A DNA stretch of 64,000 nt from Alphaproteobacteria bacterium UBA4588. Its GTDB lineage: Bacteria > Pseudomonadota > Alphaproteobacteria > Rhodobacterales > Rhodobacteraceae. Positions 56,089 to 63,721 of this stretch are shown in pieces. Each line of letters opens with the position of its first letter. Position 1 is the stretch's first letter. The stretch is from NCBI GenBank assembly GCA_905182195.1, contig CAJJAW010000005.1, positions 457,640 to 521,639 on the forward strand. The letters run 5' to 3'. The notes beneath the pieces were generated by a model. It did not search any database and had not been told where the DNA came from. It was given only the letters and a program-made list of their open reading frames with translations. The position numbers were made by a program, and so were the translations under genes.

Positions 56089-56355
56089 TTATGTTGCCTC
56101 GCCGAACCGATCAGCCACTAAGGCAAATAAGGCCTGTGCCAAAGCCTCAGGCTCAGCACCACGCGTCTCAACCTCGATCGACGAGCCCTGCGACGCGGCC
56201 AACATCAGCAAGCCCATAATACTGTCGCCCTCCGCCGAAAGGCCATCTTTTCGCACAATTGCCCCCGCATCAAACCGTTCGACAGTCTCAACAAATTTTG
56301 CAGAGGCTCGTGCGTGCAGACCTTTTTCATTTATAATATTCAATGTTTGCAACAC
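56089..56355 (-). CDS. ptsH: phosphocarrier protein HPr of the nitrogen-type PTS
   Basis: An 88-residue HPr. The phosphoryl-accepting His is in GLHARASAKFVE, and the second site Ser-type region is EGDSIMGLLMLAAS, target of HprK. The GTG start at 56355 has AAGG about 9 nt upstream. No PTS permease or Enzyme I lies nearby; Enzyme I (PtsP/PtsI-Ntr) must be elsewhere. It is the last gene of hprK-rapZ-EIIA-HPr, which in alphaproteobacteria serves regulation rather than sugar transport. Confidence 0.95.
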   Translation of the reverse strand: MLQTLNIINEKGLHARASAKFVETVERFDAGAIVRKDGLSAEGDSIMGLLMLAASQGSSIEVETRGAEPEALAQALFALVADRFGEAT

Positions 56356-56366
56356 TTACACGAACC

Positions 56367-56756
56367 TTATGAAGTTTCTGGAAGGCAATCCATGTATTTC
56401 CGCCCAGCATCAATCGCTTTTGAAATCGCCTCTTGTACGGATTTTCTACGGCATTTCGTCAACTTAACTAATAAAGGCAAGTTTGCACCGTAAAGCACGC
56501 GGCGGTTAGCACAATTGCATGCAGACAATGACAGGTTACAGGGTGAGCCCCCAAACATATCCGCCACGATCACAACGCCATCACCACAATCAACACCATC
56601 GGCCGCTTGGCATATTTCTTCACGTTTTTTATCACGGTCGCAGTCTGCATGAATAGTAACTGCTGCTATGCCTGATTGAGCACCGACAACATGCTCCACA
56701 GCGGCCATATATTCAGTGGCCAGCCCTCCGTGTGCTACTATTACAATGCCGATCAA
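56367..56756 (-). CDS. PTS EIIA component of the mannose family (regulatory)
   Basis: A 129-residue EIIA(Man)-fold protein. IVIVAHGGLATEYMAAVEHVVG holds the phosphorylated His and VVIVADMFGGSPCNLSL the dimer-fold signature. Its ATG overlaps the rapZ stop (4 bp). With no sugar permease present, it is probably a regulatory phosphate acceptor for HPr. Confidence 0.94.
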   Translation of the reverse strand: MIGIVIVAHGGLATEYMAAVEHVVGAQSGIAAVTIHADCDRDKKREEICQAADGVDCGDGVVIVADMFGGSPCNLSLSACNCANRRVLYGANLPLLVKLTKCRRKSVQEAISKAIDAGRKYMDCLPETS

Positions 56757-57664
56757 ACGTCCAGATCCTTATATTTATTTGTACCTTTAGACATGGTTTG
56801 TGCAACCAACTCTCTATGCCGAATGGTCACATGCCAGCCGCGCAATTGCAAATCCTTCCGCACTACTTCCACCATAGTTACGGAACGGTGTTTGCCACCA
56901 GTACAGCCAAATCCAATCGTAAGGTGCGAACGCCCCTCGGCCGTATGTGCGGGGATCACCAAATCGGCCAACTCCAAAACTTTCTTTCGAAATGGTGTAA
57001 AGTTTTTATCTTCACCCACATAGGCTTGCACCGCCGAGGTGAGGCCATTTTTAGAACGCAGATCTTTATCCCAATATGGATTGCGCAAAAAACGGCAATC
57101 AAACATCATATCGACACCCCGCGGTGTGCCCCGCTTATAAGAAAATGATTGTAGGGAAATAGCCATGGCCTTTTCTTGGTCTGGCGCAAAATATTGGGTA
57201 ACTTCTGCACCCAAATCATGGGGCGACAAAGTCGTAGTGTCGATTAAAACATCGGCGCGGGCACGCACAGACTGCATCAAGTCGAGATCTAGTTCGATTC
57301 CAGAAAGTGCTGCCCCATCTGGGGAGAGATGATGTCGGCGGCGGGTTTCTGAAAACCTACGGATCAAAACATCCACAGAGCAATCCAGATATAAGACTTC
57401 CAGCCTAATTTTGGAATTTACGGCAAGTGTTTCGATAGTTTCCATCATTTGGTTCACGGCAAAATCTCTGTTGCGGGTATCAAGCCCAAGCGCCAGCGGG
57501 CGATGTAAGGCTGGGCCTTCCAGCAAGCGTGGGGCCAGAGTGAGCGGCAGATTATCAATGGCCTCAAAGCCCACATCTTCCAGAGCATTAATTGCCGTAG
57601 TTCTTCCAGCACCAGAGGGTCCCGTCACTAGCACAACATGCGTCATCTCCGAAGTATCACTCAT
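56753..57664 (-). CDS. rapZ: RNase adapter RapZ (YvcJ family nucleotide-binding protein)
   Basis: A 303-residue P-loop protein; E. coli RapZ guides small RNAs to RNase E. The Walker A motif reads GPSGAGRTTA, with Arg where most NTPases have Lys; I recall this variant in Rhodobacteraceae RapZ. DNLPLTLAPRLL, SFSYKRGTPRGVDMMFDCRF and GFGCTGGKHRSVTMVE are the family landmarks. The ATG at 57664 overlaps the end of hprK by 8 bp. It is tied to EIIA and HPr by a 4-bp overlap on its other side. Confidence 0.95.
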   Translation of the reverse strand: MSDTSEMTHVVLVTGPSGAGRTTAINALEDVGFEAIDNLPLTLAPRLLEGPALHRPLALGLDTRNRDFAVNQMMETIETLAVNSKIRLEVLYLDCSVDVLIRRFSETRRRHHLSPDGAALSGIELDLDLMQSVRARADVLIDTTTLSPHDLGAEVTQYFAPDQEKAMAISLQSFSYKRGTPRGVDMMFDCRFLRNPYWDKDLRSKNGLTSAVQAYVGEDKNFTPFRKKVLELADLVIPAHTAEGRSHLTIGFGCTGGKHRSVTMVEVVRKDLQLRGWHVTIRHRELVAQTMSKGTNKYKDLDV

Positions 57665-58118
57665 AATCCGCAAATCCATTCTTAATCAAAAGCACGAGTG
57701 CTGCAGCCTGTGGAACGGCTGGGCCACCAGGAAGCACTGAGATTCTATGACCTAGCTTTGTGACTTCTTTCGCAAAAGGCAACCGCGCTTCATTCATCAA
57801 CGACAGATCTAGACAATATTTTAGGGGCACGCAGGTCTTGATCGGACATGATATGATTCCCAGCCCTCTCGCCTCGATGCAGCCTGCCAACGGCTCAGCA
57901 GCGTGTAACATTAGTCCGGACGCACCATTGCGCAGCTTGACCCGATCATCGGAAATCAGATCAGCGCCCAGCGCCAACATCTCAATCGCCAAGTAAGACT
58001 TCCCAGCCCCTGAGGGGCCCAAAATCAGCAGGCCATTTCCACTAACGACCACAGCTGTGCCATGCAGCAGCACCTCATCAGATTTTCCGCCATAGTTTTT
58101 CCAAGGATCATACATCAT
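57657..58118 (-). CDS. hprK: HPr kinase/phosphorylase (short alphaproteobacterial form)
   Basis: A 153-residue HprK lacking the N-terminal domain of the Firmicute enzyme, as is usual in alphaproteobacteria. LLILGPSGAGKSYLAIEML is Walker A; LISDDRVKLR is the catalytic Asp-Asp region, and CIEARGLGIISCP (EARGLGII) the C-terminal HprK signature. Start ATG 58118 or 58115. The stop of a chvG remnant lies 6 bp upstream, showing the ancestral chvG-hprK link. With the kinase gene deleted, hprK must now rely on the chvI promoter or a new one in the 320-bp gap. Confidence 0.93.
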   Translation of the reverse strand: MMYDPWKNYGGKSDEVLLHGTAVVVSGNGLLILGPSGAGKSYLAIEMLALGADLISDDRVKLRNGASGLMLHAAEPLAGCIEARGLGIISCPIKTCVPLKYCLDLSLMNEARLPFAKEVTKLGHRISVLPGGPAVPQAAALVLLIKNGFADYE

Positions 58119-58124
58119 GCTGCG

Positions 58125-58320
58125 CTACACTGGCAGACGAACAACAAATCGCACACCCCAAAATTTCAAACCTTCCTCTGCGTCAGCTTTCTGAATATTA
58201 GCCGCCCAAAAAATACCAGAAAACACCTCAAAATTTTATTTGGGAAAGTCTAAGTCCAGCCCTGAGCGCTGGCCAAAATGACTTGTAGCTCGATGCATAT
58301 AATCTGGATGCATATAGTAC
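58125..58320 (-). pseudogene. chvG: C-terminal relic of the ChvG sensor histidine kinase
   Basis: The minus strand carries scrambled but recognisable pieces of a histidine-kinase ATPase domain, in order. A frame ending at TAG 58125 reads EVFSGIFWAANIQKADAEEG and then GVRFVVRLPV, the usual terminus of HATPase_c domains. Upstream, in another frame, HFGQRSGL matches the F-G-x-H-S-G-L-G-L box of ChvG-type kinases, and GLRLS remains in a third frame. An internal stop and several frameshifts separate them. Nothing of the sensor, HAMP or His-box part remains; about 1.5 kb seems deleted. The fragment lies between chvI and hprK exactly where chvG is expected. Confidence 0.85.
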
Positions 58321-58408
58321 CGGGCAAACACTTTTAGCCACAATTAATTCGCACTCTCATAGGCATGCCACTAAATAGGCCCCAAAATCAACAAGGCAGA
58401 CAGACGAT

Positions 58409-58430
58409 TTATTATCAGCTTATTATCAGC
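58409..58430. repeat. tandem 11-bp direct repeat after chvI
   Basis: TTATTATCAGC occurs twice in immediate succession, ending 8 bp before the chvI stop codon (plus-strand reading). It is not part of the chvG relic. It may mark a slippage or the junction of the chvG deletion. Confidence 0.7.
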
Positions 58431-58438
58431 GCAGCCAA

Positions 58439-59146
58439 TCATAATAATTCTTCATTAAAGCGGTAGCCAATGCCATAGAGCGTCTCAATCGACTTGAAAT
58501 CTCTATCCACCATTCGCATTTTTTTTCGCAATCGCTTAATATGGCTGTCGATAGTGCGATCGTCCACATAGACTTGCTCATCATAAGCCACATCCATCAA
58601 TTGATCTCGGCTTTTCACAAAGCCCGGCCGAAATGCAAGTGTTTGGAGCAGTGCAAATTCGGTTACGGTGAGCGACACATCAGTTCCGCGCCACGTAACA
58701 CCGTGGCGCAACGGATCCATTGACAGAAGACCACGCTCCATTAACTTGGTGTCGAGGGCCCGATCTGGAATAATGTCGGCAATGGCATTATGCCGCCGCA
58801 AAAGTGCCCTAATACGCTCCAACAAAATACGTTGAGAAAATGGCTTTTTCACATAGTCATCAGCGCCCATCCGCAGACCCAAGATCTCGTCAATTTCATC
58901 TTCTTTTGATGTTAAAAGTATGATGGGAATGCTAGAGCATTGCCGCACCAGCTGCAACAAATCCATTCCATCCAAACGTGGTATTTGAATCTCTAAAACT
59001 GCAATATCAGGCATATTCTTTGTGAAAGCCTCCCATGCGGCTTGTCCATCAAAATGAATTTCCACATCGAAGCCCTCCGCTTCAAGCATCATGGAGATTG
59101 ACGTCAAAATATTCCGATCATTATCGACAAGAGCTATTCTTGGCAT
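58439..59146 (-). CDS. chvI: ChvI-type OmpR-family response regulator with altered receiver site
   Basis: A 235-residue regulator: receiver domain (about 1-120) and winged-helix DNA-binding domain (about 140-232, [11 protein letters not shown] and [16 protein letters not shown]). ATG 59146 is chosen (AGAGG 9 nt upstream, N-terminus [10 protein letters not shown] as in ChvI). The phosphoacceptor is changed: [12 protein letters not shown] has Glu (E52) where ChvI has Asp (D-I-K-M-P-R-M-D-G). The second acidic-pocket Asp is Asn (VDNDR in place of VDDDR, N9). The Thr (LLTSKEDE) and Lys (VKKPFSQ) switch residues are kept. Its kinase gene is a relic. A locked, phospho-mimicking state is inferred, not shown. 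Confidence 0.93.
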   Translation of the reverse strand: MPRIALVDNDRNILTSISMMLEAEGFDVEIHFDGQAAWEAFTKNMPDIAVLEIQIPRLDGMDLLQLVRQCSSIPIILLTSKEDEIDEILGLRMGADDYVKKPFSQRILLERIRALLRRHNAIADIIPDRALDTKLMERGLLSMDPLRHGVTWRGTDVSLTVTEFALLQTLAFRPGFVKSRDQLMDVAYDEQVYVDDRTIDSHIKRLRKKMRMVDRDFKSIETLYGIGYRFNEELL

Positions 59147-59420
59147 AGAAATCATCCTCTGACCGGCTTAGTATTTTGGCACTATGTACCAAAGCACCCT
59201 CCGTAATTTTACTAATGGGTGCAACCCGTAACAACGGACCAGCCCAAAATATCTTCAAAATTGAACATCAATTCACCCCATTAATGTTGATTTAGCCGCC
59301 TATGAAAAATTGTTTGCGCTAAACTGCCACTGATTGCGCTAACGAGGGAAAGCCTGCTGTTGATATGAACGTGTGACATGCTAAGGCAAGGCAGCAGATT
59401 TGAGCTGTAGGAGCAATCGC
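59147..59420. promoter_or_regulatory. chvI-pckA divergent regulatory region
   Basis: 274 bp between divergent starts. It contains a direct repeat TTGCGCTAA at 59314-59322 and 59334-59342, spaced 20 bp (about two helical turns), and an imperfect inverted repeat AACATCAAT / ATTAATGTT at 59264-59288. These are candidate binding sites for ChvI or for a LacI-type pckA regulator such as PckR of rhizobia. No promoter box was fixed. A TAGGAG Shine-Dalgarno precedes pckA. Confidence 0.5.
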
Positions 59421-61023
59421 ATGGGAACTGGACGCGTAAACCCCAAATTTACCCTCGAGCATCAGGGCATCACAGGGCTAGGAAATGTTTATTACAACTT
59501 GATCGAACCAACCCTTATTGAGCATGCTTTGGCACGCAAAGAGGGTGAATTGGGCCGTGGTGGCGCATTTTTAGTCTCAACTGGGAAGTTCACAGGCCGA
59601 TCACCAAAAGACAAGCATGTGGTTAAATCTGCATCCGTGGCAGATACCATTTGGTGGGACAACAATGCTGAAATGTCAGAGGCAGGTTTCGATACGCTTT
59701 ACGACGACATGGTGGTACATATGCAAGGCCGAGATTACTTTGTGCAGGATTTGTTTGGCGGCGCCGATCCTGCCAACCGCCTGGATGTACGCATAATCAC
59801 CGAGCTAGCTTGGCATGGCCTGTTCGTCCGCCACATGTTGCGCCGCCCCGATACTGATGAATTGACTGATTTTGCTGCTGATTGGACCGTAATCAACTGC
59901 CCATCATTTCAAGCTGATCCTGAACGTCATAACTGTCGGTCTGAAACAGTGATTGCCATGAATTTTAACCGCAAAATCATTTTGATAGGCGGAACAGAGT
60001 ACGCCGGCGAAAACAAAAAGTCCGTATTTTCGCTGCTGAACTACCTGTTAACAGACAAAGGCATAATGCCGATGCATTGTTCGGCAAACCATGCGCCTGG
60101 CAACCCTGTTGATACAGCTATTTTCTTTGGTCTGTCTGGCACTGGGAAAACTACGCTTTCAGCCGATCCATCCCGGGTACTGATAGGCGATGATGAGCAT
60201 GGCTGGTCAGATCGTGGGACTCTTCAATTTTGAAGGTGGCTGCTACGCCAAAACCATCAACTTGAGTGCCGAGGCCGAGCCAGAAATTTTTGCGACAACC
60301 TCAAAATTTGGTACAATCATCGAAAATATGGTCTATGATCCTGAAACTAAAGAACTAGATTTTGACGATGACAGTCTGACCGCTAATATGCGCTGCGCTT
60401 ACCCTTTGGAGTACATCTCGAACGCCTCCGCAACTGCGATTGGTGGGCACCCAAAAAATATCATCATGCTGACCTGTGACAGCTTTGGCGTGCTGCCTCC
60501 TATTGCGCGGCTGACCCCAGCACAGGCGATGTATCACTTCCTATCAGGCTTCACCGCAAAGGTGGCCGGCACAGAACGCGGCATTACCGAGCCACTGCCA
60601 ACCTTTTCAACCTGTTTTGGTGCACCGTTCATGCCACGTCGGCCTGAAGTTTATGGCAATCTTCTGCGTGACAAGATCGCGAAACATGGCGCAACCTGTT
60701 GGCTAGTAAATACCGGCTGGACGGGCGGCGCCTATGGACACGGAAGCCGTATGCCCATTCGTGCTACACGCTCTCTGCTAAGTGCAGCCCTTGATGGCAC
60801 CTTGTCAAATGGCGCGTTCCGCGCTGACGCTAATTTTGGCTTTGAAGTACCAACATCCGTTCCAGGTGTGGCAGATCTTCTTTTAGATCCAAGGCGCACT
60901 TGGGAAGACAAAGACGCCTATGACGCTCAGGCAACTAAATTGGTATCAATGTTTTCAGACAATTTCGAGCAATATTTACCATATATCGATAATGATGTAC
61001 GCGCCGTGGCACTTAGTAAGTAG
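59421..61023 (+). pseudogene. pckA: phosphoenolpyruvate carboxykinase (ATP) PckA, frameshifted
   Basis: Encodes the ATP-dependent enzyme converting oxaloacetate to phosphoenolpyruvate in gluconeogenesis. The first frame (59421-60233) runs through [28 protein letters not shown] and [10 protein letters not shown] and then hits a stop; the second frame continues with [29 protein letters not shown] and the normal C-terminus. The shift lies in the GGG at 60216-60218: one base too many. Removing it gives 533 residues, the usual size, with all motifs intact. AGGAG lies 8 nt before ATG 59421. It is a fresh pseudogene or a sequencing error. Confidence 0.9.
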
Positions 61024-61048
61024 GTAAAGGTAGCAACACCACCTAAAC

Positions 61049-61075
61049 CCGTGAGATAAGTTATATTATCCCACG
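61049..61075. terminator. possible bidirectional hairpin between pckA and TSUP gene
   Basis: Inverted repeat CCGTGAGATAA / TTATCCCACGG (one mismatch) around a 6-base AT loop, spanning the end of the convergent TSUP gene 26 bp after the pckA stop. The arms lack clear T runs, so activity in either direction is uncertain. Confidence 0.4.
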
Positions 61076-61822
61076 GCGGATCAAATTAAGACCCGCCAGA
61101 ACCAACACGCTAAGTGTAGCGATGCGAAACACATGCTGGTTTATTCGGTCTTGAACCTTAAAGCCAATCCATATTCCTAGGCAGGCTGGCAAAATAGCAA
61201 AAGTTCCCAAAGACAGCGCTGGAAGGGTGGCAATCCCAGACCTTGCATGACCAATCAGCAGTAGAATTGCCCCTAAACCATAAATTACGCCCTGAGCCCG
61301 CATCTGGGCTTGTTTTTCGAGATTGTGAGTAGACAAATACATCACCGTTTGCGGTCCCCAAACCCCCGACAATCCGCCGCCAATGCCCGCAACCAATGCA
61401 CAGCCAATCGACAAGCCAGCTCTACTTCTCCCCTTGGGTTGCCAGCCACTCAGCATCAAACTAGCAAACCCCACCACCAAAATACCAAGGCATAAGAAAA
61501 ATAGAGACTGTGAAAGAAGAGGCACCATCTGCGTTGTTATCAAAAGTAGCGCCCCACCCACTCCTAAAAACCAGCGGTGATCAAATAGTACTTGGTGTGC
61601 AGCGGTAAAACCTTGGCGAAACGCCTGCCAACTATTTGCAATCAATGTGGGTAAAATCAAGATACCCAGCGCCATGTCAGGGCTCATAAAAACAGTCATG
61701 CCAGTAATAAGGATCATAGGCATTCCAAAGCCAACAATGCCCTTAACAAAACCTGAAAGCAACGCTATTATGGTAATCAAAATTAGTATATTTGGCGAAC
61801 TTAGGCTGAGGGTTTCATTCAT
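61061..61822 (-). CDS. TauE/SafE (TSUP) family sulfite/sulfonate-type permease
   Basis: A 253-residue membrane protein with about eight helices. ALLSGFVKGIVGFGMPMILI and the second-half GIGGGLSGVWGPQTVMYLS are the duplicated signature of this family, which moves sulfite, sulfoacetate or other organic anions. It is convergent with pckA; the stops are 38 bp apart and share a partial hairpin (61049-61075). The substrate cannot be read from sequence. Confidence 0.92.
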   Translation of the reverse strand: MNETLSLSSPNILILITIIALLSGFVKGIVGFGMPMILITGMTVFMSPDMALGILILPTLIANSWQAFRQGFTAAHQVLFDHRWFLGVGGALLLITTQMVPLLSQSLFFLCLGILVVGFASLMLSGWQPKGRSRAGLSIGCALVAGIGGGLSGVWGPQTVMYLSTHNLEKQAQMRAQGVIYGLGAILLLIGHARSGIATLPALSLGTFAILPACLGIWIGFKVQDRINQHVFRIATLSVLVLAGLNLIRRGII

Positions 61823-61996
61823 TTTTTAACCATAGCTGCTCCTCCAAACCACCGCACGCCAATTCGACTGCGACATAATACTTCAAAATAGCTTTTTCTT
61901 TTGAATGAAAGTTGTGCTGTGGTCTTAAACGCCCTAAACCACATCCAATTCAATCAACTAAACTAAGCTTGGTACGACAAGAAATAGGATATATCT
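61823..61996. promoter_or_regulatory. divergent spacer between the TSUP gene and mcd
   Basis: 174 bp holding the outward promoters of both genes. AGGAT precedes the proposed mcd ATG. No further feature was recognised. Confidence 0.45.
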
Positions 61997-63656
61997 ATGA
62001 CAACAACAGTAATTTTGCCCAATCTGTTAACCCTCACCGCGCAGGCTGTGAGCTGCAGCAGAGGAAGTATGTAGCATCGCTAAAGACAAACTGTTGAATT
62101 TAGTCAGCGCAAAGGGCAAGGTCATAAATGCTCTGGTTGATGATCATCAAACTGCGGCCCATGGCTTTGCTTGGGTGGCCACTTACGTTGAAAGCTTACG
62201 ACAGATGCAAAGGTGGGCGGAAGCTTTGACTGTATCACAACAGTTTAGCGAAGTCGAACAATTGATCCATCAAATCGCTTTTGGAGAATATTTGTGCCAG
62301 CTGTCTGGTGGCATTCCAATGAACCAAGGAGAAATCATACGTCTCCAAGACATTGGCTTGACCCAGAAGGACTTAGCTCCTCTGAGTAGCCCAGCCCCAA
62401 ACCTACTTGCAGAATCTGGCAACACACAAGTTGCCCGTGTCCGGCTTGTCGTGCTCATGCAGGAGCGTGAAGCGGACACCATATTGGGGGTCTCTGGCCT
62501 AGATGAAGAATTGGAAATGATCCGAGAGCAATTCCGACGTTATGCGGTAGAAAAAATAGAGCCAGTAGCTCACGAGTGGCACCTTAAGGATGAATTGATC
62601 CCTCTGGAGGTGATCGATGAATTGGCTGAAATGGGCGTATTTGGCCTAACAATCCCAGAAGAATACGGCGGTTTTGGACTATCAAAGGCCTCAATGTGTG
62701 TGGTCAGCGAAGAACTCTCACGCGGCTACATCGGAGTAGGTTCCCTTGCCACGCGTACTGAAATAGCTGCCGAATTGATCCTCGCAGGGGGAACAGAGGA
62801 GCAAAAACTAAAATGGCTACCAGCCTTGGCCAGCGCTGAAAAATTGCCAACAGCCGTATTTACGGAGCCAAATACTGGTTCTGATTTAGGAGCGCTGCGC
62901 ACACGTGCTGTGCCAAAGGGTACAGATTGGACTGTGACTGGCAACAAAACATGGATCACCCACGCATCACGAACTCATGTTATGACGCTGCTTGCTCGCA
63001 CAGATCCTAACACCAAGGATTATAAAGGTCTGTCGATGTTTTTGGCCGAGAAAACGCCTGGTACTGATGAGATCCCCTTCCCCAGCGAAGGAATGACTGG
63101 TGGTGAAATTGAGGTTTTAGGATATCGAGGCATGAAGGAGTACGAAATAGCCTTCGATAACTTCCCCGTAAAAGGCAAAAATCTGCTTGGAGGGGAAACT
63201 GGTAAGGGCTTTAAGCAGCTTATGGAAACTTTTGAGAGTGCCCGCATCCAGACCGCGGCGCGTGCTGTGGGTGTGGCCCAGTCCGCGCTAGACCTTGCCT
63301 ACCGTTATGCAATGGATCGCAAACAGTTTGGAAAATCTCTGATTGACTTTCCAAGGGTGGCCAACAAGCTGGCCATGATGGCTGTTGAGTTGGTTGTGGC
63401 GCGTCAATTGACTTACTTTAGTGCATTTGAAAAAGATCAAGGTCGTCGCTGCGATATTGAGGCGGGCATGGCCAAGCTTTTAGGCGCTCGCACGGCTTGG
63501 GCTGCCGCAGATAATGCGCTGCAAATTCATGGTGGCAACGGGTTCGCTCTTGAGTATAAAGTGAGTAGAATTCTTTGCGATGCGCGTATTTTAAACATTT
63601 TTGAAGGTGCCGGTGAAATACAAGCTCAAGTTATTGCACGACGTCTCCTGGGTTAG
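61997..63656 (+). CDS. mcd: (2S)-methylsuccinyl-CoA dehydrogenase, ethylmalonyl-CoA pathway; apparent 5' frameshift
   Basis: FAD enzyme that oxidises methylsuccinyl-CoA to mesaconyl-CoA in acetyl-CoA assimilation. An N-terminal extension of about 150 residues (AAHGFAWVATYVESLRQM; GEYLCQLSGGIPMNQGEI) distinguishes it from fatty acyl-CoA dehydrogenases. FTEPNTGSDLGALRTRA, KTWITHASRTHV and ILNIFEGAGEIQAQVIARRL follow. The open frame starts only at TTG 62094 (520 residues). Upstream, ATG 61997 (AGGAT at -8) reads MTTTVILPNLLTLTAQAV, and after one surplus base near 62051 the same protein continues AAAEEVCSIAKDKLL into the main frame, giving 552 residues. Real mutation or sequence error. Confidence 0.9.
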
Positions 63657-63721
63657 TCTCCGCGATCGTATTCATGAAAACAAAATAATCTCAGTCAGAT
63701 TTTAACGGTGAGGACCTCCAA

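Noticed and set aside
60190..60240. Programmed ribosomal frameshift in pckA
   Set aside because: The site has no slippery heptamer or stimulatory hairpin, and programmed shifting is not known for PEP carboxykinase.
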